From contig NZ_JAVXZY010000004.1 of the NCBI RefSeq assembly GCF_032337115.1, positions 124,001 through 188,000 on the forward strand: a stretch of 64,000 nt of DNA, written 5' to 3'. The position numbers and the translations under genes were made by a program. This DNA comes from Roseateles_C aquae. Lineage in GTDB: Bacteria > Pseudomonadota > Gammaproteobacteria > Burkholderiales > Burkholderiaceae_C. Below, piece by piece: positions 38,101-44,727 of the stretch. The notes under the pieces are model-generated. The model did no database searches and was not told where the DNA came from. It was given only the letters and a program-made list of their open reading frames with translations. How positions within the stretch are numbered: position 1 is the first letter of the stretch; every line of letters begins with the position of its first letter.

Positions 38101-38692
38101 CCTGCAGGCTGTCAGGATCGGCCGCGTCGCCCAATTGACGGGCCTGCTGCTGGCTGAACTCGATGTATTGCAGCGGCAACGTCGTCCAGGCCGGCGCCTG
38201 GCCTGTGCAGCGCGCCGCATAGGCCAGGCCGAGATCCTCGGCCAGCGGCACGATGGACCAGCCGTCGCCGGCGATGTGATGCAGCACCAGCTGCAGCACG
38301 TGGTGGCTGGCGCTGAGGCGCACGCACAGCGCGCGCAGCGGGCCTTGATGCACAAGATCGAAGGCCTGATCGGCCTCGTCGGCCAGCTGCTGTTCCAGCT
38401 GTGTTTCGCTGACACCCGCAGCCAGGCAGGCATGGCGCAGCGGCGGCAGGCCAGGACCAGCCGGCAGCACGCGCTGCCAGGGCTCACCCTGCTCGTCCGG
38501 AAAGACGGTGCGCAGCGCCTCGTGGCGCTCGACCACATCCTCCAAGGCCTGCTGCAGCGCCGTGACGTTCAGCTGCCCGTGCAGATCCAGGGCCAACACG
38601 ATGTGATAGGCCGGCTGTGGGCCCATCAGCCGATCGATGAACCACAGCCGCCGCTGGGCGGCGGACAGGGCCGGGCGCTGCTGCAGAGTCAT
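32192..38692 (-). CDS. NRPS, two modules (C-A-PCP-C-A-PCP)
   Basis: Protein of 2166 residues. C1 (HHIAGDGWS) starts almost at the N-terminus without a docking domain. It is followed by A1 (IYTSGSTGQPKG, NAYGPTE), PCP1 (GGHSLLAAQV), C2 (HHAVADGWS), A2 (IYTSGSTGQPKG, FNEYGPTE, PNGKIDRAAL) and PCP2 (GGSSLLAVKL). By-eye codes are DASTIAAVCK for A1 (Phe/Tyr-like) and DSACIAEVWK for A2 (no confident call). The start overlaps the A-PCP gene stop (ATGA), suggesting stoichiometric co-translation with its donor. PCP2 must hand its chain to the ketosynthase of the next protein, encoded 27 bp downstream. Confidence 0.92.
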   Translation of the reverse strand: MTLQQRPALSAAQRRLWFIDRLMGPQPAYHIVLALDLHGQLNVTALQQALEDVVERHEALRTVFPDEQGEPWQRVLPAGPGLPPLRHACLAAGVSETQLEQQLADEADQAFDLVHQGPLRALCVRLSASHHVLQLVLHHIAGDGWSIVPLAEDLGLAYAARCTGQAPAWTTLPLQYIEFSQQQARQLGDAADPDSLQARQRAYWVERLQGAVPLCSLPTDRSRPAQTSHRGATLRFQVPAPLLAGLMALARAERATLFMVLQTAMALLLNRQGAGEDIVVGSPIAGREDESLYGLVGFFANTWVLRSHCRGEDSLLALLRQVRQRCLEAYRHQSLPFDRLVEALRPERSLAQHPLFQVMLVLQNNETPGFHLDGLQARQRAIAHRGAKFDLSINLFETRASREQGLAAEIEYATDLYDEASVQGFARRFIHVLDQLVRDPQAQVGGGWWLLPGEREALLRQPPVEPFAQAFDQRPLHEQLLDLATRHASRPALLDETQQLSYAELAEALRRQATVLRRWGVGRGVVVGLHLNRGVATAVAQLAVLAAGGAFLPLDPAYPAARLAYMLGDARPLLVLSEHEAPPQDLTPLPGWRSLAALQAEAEAIDPEPLPAVQGADQAYVIYTSGSTGQPKGVLLGHRGLSHLTHAQGRLFDIQPGQRVLQFASLNFDASVSELATTLAAGALLCIPSREALMPGAALQATLQDWAIEVATLPPVALNLLDAEALPKLRLLITAGEACPAALAARWLPGRRLLNAYGPTELTVCATAQTLQAEQLAQGVVPIGQPIANARAYVLDEQGEPVPVGVTGELWLGGEGLAWGYLGRAGMTAERFVPDALSGQAGARLYRSGDLARWRRDGTLEFLGRNDDQLKLRGIRVELGEVHGALAALPGVQAAAVLVQRDAMQQPELVGALVAPGQTAVQLRQALAQRLPEHLLPGRLLLLEALPQTANGKVDKAALERLLAERPREDAAAYEAPQTALQQQLAQLWQQLLGCERVGLNDHFFLLGGHSLLAAQVMARAQTQLGVALPLKTLFEAPVLAQLAARFEQALAGEPGSAALEMPAGPAQFLDADPAAAPQLSRAQQRLWVLDQLQPGAADYVLPTARWLQFDGEVWPSASSLAAALGQLLQRHQVLRTALAADAQGRPQALPLEAAVDVRWQRVPAAALDQALQHALLQPFDLARGPLLRAQVWQTGAQEALLLIELHHAVADGWSVPLLWNELGVLWKAAAAGLAVLDGCLAPLPLQFHHWARAEQRWLDSPAAEAQRLYWQQALAGAPAAAELPLDRPRSATLAPAGAWQRFELGAPQAQAWADWGRAQGLTPFMAWLALLQLWLVRLTGQAEVCVGAPVSHRPDQRLEGLIGFFVNTVVLRGRPQLDGPLGDWLRQVREQVLAALAHQDLPFDAVVEALQPRREPGRTPLFEVMLVMNPGQGEAGDWGPGLRTRAAELPAAVSKFDLSLLVQPQSDGRIALAFEYRTALFDAASVAAWADSLLALQRAMMSAGSARLAALPLVSAAQQQALLLLGGGEPLPAVPAQGVLGLYRQQALRQPEADALLLGESRLSHGALHRQALALARRLRSLGVRPGDRVALCASRSLEMGIGLMGILLAGAAYVPIDPHYPAARRQFMLEDAQPRLLLSPAAWASETLPWLDLAQDWAALASQDEGLASGSDDWGPSHLDQLAYLIYTSGSTGQPKGVAVAHRSLWASTEARWRYYGPLGRYLLLSSFAFDSSVAALFGVLGAGGCLVMPSDEALQDPAALARLVLAQRINTLLCVPSLWQEMLLGWPAGGCGELQRVILAGEACPPALLAQTRARWPALQLFNEYGPTEASVWSSVWHMPAEEEPAEAERAAPRTQTPIGRPIAGARLYVLDERGELLPPGAQGELCIGGRGVSQGYAGRPGLSAERFGVDPWGEPGTRLYRSGDRVRWRHDGQLEFLGRFDHQLKLRGLRVELGEIEAALTAQPGVREAVVLARALGSEAEPQLIAYLGADGTESEHPPVSQTLRDALLARLPSYMVPAHWVWVERWPLTPNGKIDRAALPDPQRQRVTGLAAQGAIEQALAPLFAELLGLAQVGREDNFFELGGSSLLAVKLHRRIDALWPQRLQVVDLFRWPTVQGLAQQLQGRSAGDTPKEGAADAARLRGEARRQRLQRPRAGERPAA
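35650..37411 (-). repeat. Duplicated A-PCP segment, copy 2
   Basis: Sister of 24650-26450, about 9 kb apart and in the same orientation. Substrate-pocket residues appear the same in both, so both modules should select the same amino acid. The sharp edges point to recent duplication or gene conversion of an A-PCP cassette. Confidence 0.88.
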
Positions 38693-40515
38693 CGCGAAGC
38701 CCCGGCCAACAGAAGCGCCAGTTCGCGGACGCTGGGCGCATCGAAGAGCTGTTCAAGGTCCAGATCGGCGCTGGATGGCCAGCGCACGCGCAGCCGGCTC
38801 AGCAGCCGCGTGGCGCTGAGCGAATGGCCGCCCAGGTCGAAGAAGCTGGCATTGCAAGGCACCTCGGCCAGACCCAGTACCTCGGCAAAGACGGCCGCCA
38901 GCGCGTTCTCGCGTTCATCCCGCGGCAGGCTGTCGTCCGCCGCCTCCTGGCCGGCCCAGCTGTCGGCTGCACACGGCAGCGGCAGCGCCTGGGTGTCGAG
39001 CTTGCCATGGCTGTTGGCCGGCCACGGATCGAGCAGCACCAGATGCGAGGGCACCATATGCGCCGGCAGCCGCGCCTGCAGCGCCCGGCGCAATGCCTGG
39101 CGATCGAGCGAGGCCCCGTCGTGCGCATGGACATAGGCGACCAGCGCCTGCTGCGTCTCGTTCAACTGGCGCAGGCAGACCTTGACAGCGGCCACGCCCG
39201 CCTCAGCGCCCAGCAGTGCCTCGATTTCGCCGGGCTCGATGCGGAAACCGCGCAGCTTGATCTGCTCGTCAACGCGGCCGAGGAACTCGAACTGCCCGTC
39301 GTCGCGGCGACGCACCCGGTCGCCGGTGCGATAAAGACGCTCGCCACCGCGGCCGCACGGATGCGGCACAAAGCGCTCGGCCGTCAAGGCCGGCAAGCCG
39401 GCATAGCCCCAGGCCAGAGCCGGGCCACCCAGGCAAAGCTCGCCGCTGGCGCCGCTGACGCCGCTGACGCCGCTAATGCTGCTCTCAGCGCCAGGCACGA
39501 CCTGACCCTCCGCGTCGAGCAGCAACGCCTCGAAGCCGGGCAGCAGATAGCCGATCGGCGGCGTCAGCGCACCGCTCAAGGGGGCGCTGACGCTGGCGCA
39601 GACGGTGGCCTCGGTCGGCCCATAGGCATTGACCATGCGCCGCCCGACCGACCAGCGCGCCACCAGCTGCGCCGGGCAGGCCTCGCCGGCAACGACCAGG
39701 CTGCGCACGGTCGCCAGACTGTCGGCGGGCATCACCGCCAAGGCCGATGGCGGCAAGGTCATCGCGGTGATGGCCAGGTGCTGAGCGGCGCGCGCCAGGG
39801 CCTCGCCGGGCATCAGCTCGGCCTGCGGCGCCAGCACCAGTGTCGCCCCGGCGCCCAGGCTGACCAGGGTCTCGGCGACGGCGGCATCAAAGCCGGGGCT
39901 GGCGAACTGCAGCACGCGGTCCCCGGGGCCGAGATCAAAGGCCTCGGCCTGCGCGCGCACCAGCGTCGCCAGGCCGCGCTGGCCGACCAGCACACCCTTG
40001 GGCCGTCCGGTCGAGCCCGAGGTGTAGAGCCGGTAGGCCAACTGCTCGGGGTGGGTGAGCACTGCTGCCGCACTTTCACCCGCGGGCAGGCCCTCACCCC
40101 AGGCGCTGACGTCGATGCAGGCCACGCCAGGCGGCAGCAGCTCGGCCTGCTCGGCATCGCTGAGCAGGGCCACGACCGCGGCGTCATTGAGGATCAGCTG
40201 CTGGCGTGCGGCCGGGTAGGCGGGATCGAGCGGTACAAAGGCCGCTCCCAGGCGCTGCAGGCTCAGCCAGGCCGAGACCAGCGCCGGGCCGCGAGGCAGC
40301 AGCACCGCCACGCTGTCGCCAGCACCGATGCCGCACTCGCGCAAGCGCCTGGCCCAGGCCTCGATGCGCTGCTCCAGCTCGCGCCGGTTCCACAAGCCCA
40401 TCTGGCCGGGCACGGCGCTGAGCAGCGCCGGCGCAGCAGGGTCACGCTCGCACTGGGCCAGCCACAGTTCGGTCCAGGTGTTTGCCGTTTCCGGCAAGGC
40501 ATCAGTCATCGGCAT
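38689..40515 (-). CDS. Stand-alone A-PCP loading protein
   Basis: Protein of 608 residues. The adenylation domain (YTSGSTGRPKG, NAYGPTEATV, QIKLRGFRIEPGEIE) is followed by one carrier domain (FFDLGGHSLSATRLL) and nothing else. The by-eye code is DAATVAAVCK, close to the aromatic-type codes of the next synthetase. With no C domain it should provide the starter residue, or a residue held for modification before incorporation. Two acyl-CoA-dehydrogenase-fold enzymes encoded just upstream could act on the carrier-bound amino acid, as prolyl-carrier oxidases do in pyrrole pathways; the code here is not a proline code. A GGAG site lies before the ATG at 40515. Confidence 0.88.
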   Translation of the reverse strand: MPMTDALPETANTWTELWLAQCERDPAAPALLSAVPGQMGLWNRRELEQRIEAWARRLRECGIGAGDSVAVLLPRGPALVSAWLSLQRLGAAFVPLDPAYPAARQQLILNDAAVVALLSDAEQAELLPPGVACIDVSAWGEGLPAGESAAAVLTHPEQLAYRLYTSGSTGRPKGVLVGQRGLATLVRAQAEAFDLGPGDRVLQFASPGFDAAVAETLVSLGAGATLVLAPQAELMPGEALARAAQHLAITAMTLPPSALAVMPADSLATVRSLVVAGEACPAQLVARWSVGRRMVNAYGPTEATVCASVSAPLSGALTPPIGYLLPGFEALLLDAEGQVVPGAESSISGVSGVSGASGELCLGGPALAWGYAGLPALTAERFVPHPCGRGGERLYRTGDRVRRRDDGQFEFLGRVDEQIKLRGFRIEPGEIEALLGAEAGVAAVKVCLRQLNETQQALVAYVHAHDGASLDRQALRRALQARLPAHMVPSHLVLLDPWPANSHGKLDTQALPLPCAADSWAGQEAADDSLPRDERENALAAVFAEVLGLAEVPCNASFFDLGGHSLSATRLLSRLRVRWPSSADLDLEQLFDAPSVRELALLLAGASR

Positions 40516-40580
40516 CTAGCGCTCCGCGCAGGCTGCCGCTCGGCCACCGCAGGGGCGGTGGGCCGGCAGCCGGTCAGGGT

Positions 40581-41741
40581 TCAGAGAAAGGCGAACTGGG
40601 CGGCGTCTTCGCGGCCGAGCAGCAGCTGCGCCGCCGGCAGCTGGCCCTGGCGCTGGGCCATGATGTGCTGGCAGGCGGTGTTCAGATCACGCAAATGGCG
40701 CTCCAGCGAGCTGCGCTCGCAGTAGATTGCGCCGCCGCCGAGGGCATCGAACAGCACCTCGACCGCATGGCGAGCACGGTGAAAGGCCTCGCTGCGGGCC
40801 AGGAAGACGTCGACCCGCTCCTCGGTGCTGGGCGTCTCGCCGGCCTGCAGCCGGTCCCAGATCGCCTGCAGCGACTGGCGCACATGGGCGCGCGCGCCGT
40901 GATAGGCGGTGTGCGCCTCTGCCAGAGCCAGCGCCCAGATCGGTGGCAGGTCCTGGCGCTGGCTCATCATCGCGCGGGCTTCCTGCAGCGCGGCGCGGGC
41001 AATGCCCAGCGGCACGCCGGGCATCTTGCCGCACAGCACCGCCGGCCAGCGGTAGATGGCGCCCTCGTGCCCCGGCGCATCAAGCGAGAAGGCATGGGCC
41101 TCGGGCACAAAGAGCTGCACGGCTTCAAGGTCATGGCTGCCGGTGCCGCGCAGGCCCAGCGTCTGCCAGGTGTCCAGCCGGTTCAGCGAGCGCGGCGCCA
41201 TTAGCAGCATGCAGTGGCGCGGCCGGCCCTGCGCGTCAAGCAGGGGCTTGTCGCGATCCCCCTCATGCAGCATCACGCCGCCGGCAAACCAGTCGCTATG
41301 GCCGCAACCGCTGGCATAGGCCCAGCGCCCGTCGACGATGAAGCCGCCCTCGACCACCTGCGCATAGCCGCTGATGCGCAGCACATTGGAGGTGGCCAGG
41401 TCCAGCGAGGGAAACAGCTCGCGACGCACCTGCGCATCCAGCATGCCGCTATAGAGGCCGCCATCCATCTGGATCATCGCGCACCAGGCGGCCGAGGCAT
41501 TGCCGCTGGCCAGCACTTCCAGCACATCGTTGATCGCCATCGGCGTCATTTCCGGCCCGCCCCAGGCGCGTGGCATCAGCATGCGGAAGGCGCCGCTGTC
41601 GCGCAGCGCGTCCACCACATCGGCCGGCAGCGCGCGAGCCTCGTCGATCTCAACGCTGCGCTCGCGCAGCATGGGCACAAGTGCCTCGGCGCGGCGCATG
41701 ATGTCGCCCGCCTGCAGCGCCGCCCCAACGGCTTCGTTCAT
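40581..41741 (-). CDS. Flavin monooxygenase with acyl-CoA dehydrogenase fold (group D type)
   Basis: Protein of 386 residues. It resembles two-component flavin hydroxylases such as HsaA/HpaB/indole-acetate monooxygenase: PRAWGGPEM and ASAAWCAM at the N-terminal helical domain, TLGLRGTGSHDLE in the middle, and the C-terminal RDLNTACQHIMAQR. Such enzymes need a partner flavin reductase, not seen in the window. The ATG at 41741 is chosen over a TTG two codons upstream because GAGGAG lies at the right distance. In this operon it probably hydroxylates a carrier-bound amino acid or the final product; N- or C-hydroxylation cannot be told apart. Confidence 0.78.
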   Translation of the reverse strand: MNEAVGAALQAGDIMRRAEALVPMLRERSVEIDEARALPADVVDALRDSGAFRMLMPRAWGGPEMTPMAINDVLEVLASGNASAAWCAMIQMDGGLYSGMLDAQVRRELFPSLDLATSNVLRISGYAQVVEGGFIVDGRWAYASGCGHSDWFAGGVMLHEGDRDKPLLDAQGRPRHCMLLMAPRSLNRLDTWQTLGLRGTGSHDLEAVQLFVPEAHAFSLDAPGHEGAIYRWPAVLCGKMPGVPLGIARAALQEARAMMSQRQDLPPIWALALAEAHTAYHGARAHVRQSLQAIWDRLQAGETPSTEERVDVFLARSEAFHRARHAVEVLFDALGGGAIYCERSSLERHLRDLNTACQHIMAQRQGQLPAAQLLLGREDAAQFAFL

Positions 41742-41829
41742 GCTCAACTCCTCAAAAGATGCTGGGCACCGCTCGACTGGCCGGCTTCCTCACCTGACTG
41801 CTCAATGCGCACTCACCGCTGTCCCCAAC

Positions 41830-42978
41830 TCAGGGCAGGGCGTAGGCGACCACTTCCTTCATCAATTCATTCGCACCACCGTAGATGCGCTGCACACGCG
41901 CATCGGCATAGAGCCTGGCCATCGGATGCTCGCGCGCATAACCAGCGCCGCCAAACAGCTGCAGACAGCGATCCATCACCTCGCCCTGCATCTCGCTGAG
42001 CCGCCACTTGGCCAGCGCTGCGGTCGCTTCGTCGAGCCGGCCTTCCAGCTGCGCGGCAATGCAGTGGTCGACCAGCAGGCGGCCCATCACGACATGGGCC
42101 TGCACCTCGGCCAGCGTGAAGCGGGTGTGCTGCAACTCGAACAGCGGCTGGCCATAGATCCGCCGGGTGCGGCTGTGTTCCAGCGTCAGCGCCAACGCCC
42201 GCTCCATGCTGGCCAGCGCCATCACACCGAGCATGGCGCGCTCATAGCCCAGCTGACGGCGCAGCTGGCCCAGACCCCTGCCCGGTTCGCCGCCAAGCAG
42301 CGCCTCGGCCGGCAGCCAGGCCTCGTCAAAGAACAGTTCGCAGCAGTCGTGCCCCGGGCGGCCCAAAAGCGGCTCGATAGGCCCACGCTCAAAGCCGCGC
42401 AGCCCGGCCGTTTCGACCAGCATCAGAGACAGCGACTTCGGCCCTGGCCGATCGTCGGTCCGCACCGCCAGCAGCAACAGATCGGCCAGATGGCCGTTGG
42501 AGACAAAGCACTTGCTGCCCGTGATCCGATAGCCGCCCTCATGCGGCACCGCGCGACACTTCAGGCCCTGCAGATCGCTGCCTGCCGCCGGCTCGGTAAT
42601 GGCGATGGCCGCGATGCTGCGGCCCGCCGCCAGCGCCGGCAGATGGCGCTGCTGCTGCGCCTCAGTGCCGTGGTTGAGCAGATAGCGGGCCACGACGGCC
42701 TGCAAGGGCGCACCAAAAGCCGTGTCGCCGACCTCGGCCAGCGCGGCCCAGAACACCGCCATATGGCGGAAGTCGCCGCCGGCACCGCCATAGGCCTCGG
42801 GCACATCGGCCAGCAGGCAGCCCAGCTTCCCAGCAGCCAGCCAGGCCTCGCGATCGGCATGGCCCTGCGCATGCCAGCGCGGCTGCTGTGGCTCAAGCTG
42901 CTCACGGACGAAGCGGCGCACGCTGTCCCGATAGCTCAACAGCTCCGCATCCAGCCATGGTGATTCCAATGGAAACAT
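41830..42978 (-). CDS. Acyl-CoA dehydrogenase family protein
   Basis: Protein of 382 residues with the usual flavin and substrate motifs (AIAITEPAAGSDLQGLK, GYRITGSKCFVSNG, QLFGGAGYAREHPM, RIYGGANEL). The common catalytic base in the IYEGT position is Gly here. A Glu in LGYERAML, at the place used by isovaleryl-CoA dehydrogenase, probably serves instead. The family introduces a double bond next to a thioester. Neighbours suggest a carrier-bound or CoA-bound precursor of the NRPS product. The ATG at 42978 aligns with the family start. Located between the MbtH-like gene and the monooxygenase gene. Confidence 0.85.
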   Translation of the reverse strand: MFPLESPWLDAELLSYRDSVRRFVREQLEPQQPRWHAQGHADREAWLAAGKLGCLLADVPEAYGGAGGDFRHMAVFWAALAEVGDTAFGAPLQAVVARYLLNHGTEAQQQRHLPALAAGRSIAAIAITEPAAGSDLQGLKCRAVPHEGGYRITGSKCFVSNGHLADLLLLAVRTDDRPGPKSLSLMLVETAGLRGFERGPIEPLLGRPGHDCCELFFDEAWLPAEALLGGEPGRGLGQLRRQLGYERAMLGVMALASMERALALTLEHSRTRRIYGQPLFELQHTRFTLAEVQAHVVMGRLLVDHCIAAQLEGRLDEATAALAKWRLSEMQGEVMDRCLQLFGGAGYAREHPMARLYADARVQRIYGGANELMKEVVAYALP

Positions 42979-43082
42979 CTCTAAGGCCCGCCACGGACAG
43001 CCCCTGCGCCGCACAGGCGCCGGCACTGCCCCACCCCACCTCGGCCACCGCCATGCTCACGGCGACGGCCCCCAAGGCCACC

Positions 43083-43295
43083 TCACTGGGCGGTTTGCTG
43101 CTCCATGAACTGACGCAACGAGCGCGGCCGCATATCGACCCAGACCGTCTCGATATGGGCCAGGCAGGCGGCCTTGGGGCCGCGCACGCCCACCGCCTGC
43201 CATCCGGCGGGCAAGGGCCTGTCGGCGGGCCAGATCGAATACTGGTCCTCGCCGTTGACTACCACTTCGTACTGCACCTCAGCTGCGTCAGACAT
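43083..43295 (-). CDS. MbtH-like protein
   Basis: Protein of 70 residues with the family pattern NGEDQYSIWPADRPLPAGW and the C-terminal IETVWVDMRPRSL. MbtH-like proteins bind NRPS adenylation domains and are often needed for their folding or activity. A strong GGAGGAG ribosome site precedes the ATG. It is the first gene of the biosynthetic operon, and its upstream region holds two candidate GntR operators. Confidence 0.95.
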   Translation of the reverse strand: MSDAAEVQYEVVVNGEDQYSIWPADRPLPAGWQAVGVRGPKAACLAHIETVWVDMRPRSLRQFMEQQTAQ

Positions 43296-43378
43296 CGTCT
43301 CCTCCGCGGGTCATCGAACCGGTGGCACCCTCTTTGGTACTGCGTCCGAGGGTTTCCTTACTGCATGCCCCAATGCTG

Positions 43379-43397
43379 ATTGGTATTTCACTGGTAG
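43379..43397 (-). promoter_or_regulatory. Candidate GntR operator, NRPS operon proximal site
   Basis: Minus-strand reading CTACCAGTGAAATACCAAT, cores 11 bp apart. A third core (TCCA) follows another 11 bp away at 43403, so three half-sites lie on one face of the helix. The site is 84 bp before the MbtH start and overlaps the probable promoter. Confidence 0.65.
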
Positions 43398-43430
43398 TCA
43401 AGTGGATCTCTACTTACGGTGCGAATTGCA

Positions 43431-43449
43431 ATACCAGTTAGAGTCCAGA
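43431..43449 (+). promoter_or_regulatory. Candidate GntR operator, NRPS operon distal site
   Basis: ATACCAGTTAGAGTCCAGA, cores at 43434 and 43445. Its sequence is close to the site at the GlcNAc kinase start (ATACCAGTTTAGTACCAGA). It lies 52 bp from the proximal site, about five helical turns. Confidence 0.6.
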
Positions 43450-43628
43450 ACCGTCTTTGAAGGGGCCGATGGGCAGGCCGCTACCGGGTGGCGCACCAAC
43501 AAACCGCAGCCGCACGAGCCGGCAGTCATAGACGCTGACCCTGGTGGTCAGGCCTTGCTTCAATCTTGAATGGCAGGCCAGAGCCGCACACCCTTGCGAG
43601 CGCGCAGCTAACCGCCTATTGAGGCGTC

Positions 43629-44723
43629 TTAGACCTTGAAGTAGATGCCGCGCTTGTCGAGCAGGCGCACGATCAAGGCCCAGACGGTGACGAAGGCCAG
43701 CGCAAAAGCATGCGACTGGCCCAGCGGGCCGATCAGCGGGCCAAGCCAGCCGAAGGCGCTGGCGTAGAGCGGCCGCATCCAGCCAAAGCCTTCGAGGAAG
43801 ACGGTGCACATCCAGGCGCCAGCATAGGCGGCAATGGCGTTGACTCCGAAGCTGCGGCCAATGGCCGGCCAGTGCCAGCGGTCTATCAGTTGGTGGGCCA
43901 GCGCCAGCGCCAGCGCAGCCCAGCCTGAGGTCCAGAGCGCAAACGATGGCGTCCACAGCTGCTTGTTGAAGGGCAGCCAGTGGCTCCAGCCCCAGGCCAG
44001 GGCCAGGGCCAGCAGGCCGCCCAGCAGCAGGCTGCGGCTTGCGCCGGCACGCAGCGCCTCGCCAGCCCGCAGGCCCAGCAAGGCACTGAGCAGCGCACCC
44101 AGTGTGCTCAGCAGCCCTTCCGGATCGTGGCCGATGCCGGTGGCCGGCGCGAACTCATAGGCCCAGCGGCCGAGCAGGGCGGCGTCGACACGCGAGGCCA
44201 CATTGCCGAGCTTGCTCAGCGGCTCGGGCGGCAGACCTGCGCCGATCAGCAAAGCCCAGTAGCCCGCTGCCAGCCCCGCGATCAGCAGCCACTGGCTTCG
44301 CGCGCGCAGGCCCAGGGTCACCGCGCTGGTGACAGCGAAGCACAGGCCGATGCGCTGCAGCACGCCGAGCAGGCGGAACTCAGGCTTGTGCATCAGCCAC
44401 CAGGCCAGCAGATGCAGGACCAGGCCCAGTACGACGATGCGCAGCGCCCGCTTCAGCAGACCCGGCAGCAGCGGCGCGGCCGGCGTGCCGCGGTCCAGCC
44501 GCGGGCCGAGTGCCAGACTCAGGCTGACGCCGACGATGAAGAGGAAGAAGGGAAAAATCAGATCGGTCGGTGTGCAGCCATGCCAGGCGGCGTGTTCCAG
44601 CGGCCACCAGACCTGGTCCCAGTCACCTGGGTTGTTGACCAGCAGCATCGCCGCCACGGCCAGGCCGCGCAGCGCATCGACCGAGGCCAGGCGCTGCGCC
44701 GTGCCATTGCTTGAATTCTTCAT
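43629..44723 (-). CDS. nagX: NagX-like DUF5009/acyltransferase membrane protein
   Basis: Membrane protein of 364 residues with about ten hydrophobic helices. The opening RLASVDALRGLAVAAMLLVN and TDLIFPFFLFIVGVSLSLA match proteins related to heparan-alpha-glucosaminide N-acetyltransferase, called NagX in GlcNAc loci. In bacteria its role is not settled; transport or re-acetylation of amino sugars has been proposed. The start at 44723 lies 4 bp after the GH16-like gene; the longer open frame covers that gene's 3' end on another frame. It is the last gene of the nag operon. Confidence 0.82.
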   Translation of the reverse strand: MKNSSNGTAQRLASVDALRGLAVAAMLLVNNPGDWDQVWWPLEHAAWHGCTPTDLIFPFFLFIVGVSLSLALGPRLDRGTPAAPLLPGLLKRALRIVVLGLVLHLLAWWLMHKPEFRLLGVLQRIGLCFAVTSAVTLGLRARSQWLLIAGLAAGYWALLIGAGLPPEPLSKLGNVASRVDAALLGRWAYEFAPATGIGHDPEGLLSTLGALLSALLGLRAGEALRAGASRSLLLGGLLALALAWGWSHWLPFNKQLWTPSFALWTSGWAALALALAHQLIDRWHWPAIGRSFGVNAIAAYAGAWMCTVFLEGFGWMRPLYASAFGWLGPLIGPLGQSHAFALAFVTVWALIVRLLDKRGIYFKV

Positions 44724-44727
44724 TGCC

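Larger units (their letters stand above)
43296..43628. other. Promoter region of the NRPS operon
   Basis: This 333-bp gap lies between the 3' end of the nagX-like gene and the MbtH-like start, both on the minus strand. It contains two well-formed 11-bp direct-repeat operators and a TTGACT on the minus strand (43399-43404) that may be a -35 box. The start-proximal part has GGAGGAG. A short hairpin (CGCCT-ATTG-AGGCG, 43612-43625) after the nagX stop lacks a T-run. No coding sequence is supported. Confidence 0.6.

Noticed and set aside
43174..43569. 131-codon plus-strand frame across the NRPS promoter region
   Set aside because: It is antisense to the MbtH-like gene and crosses two operators; no homology or good start is visible.
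43612..43625. Hairpin CGCCT-ATTG-AGGCG after the nagX-like gene as a terminator
   Set aside because: The stem is only 5 bp and there is no T-run in the direction of transcription.
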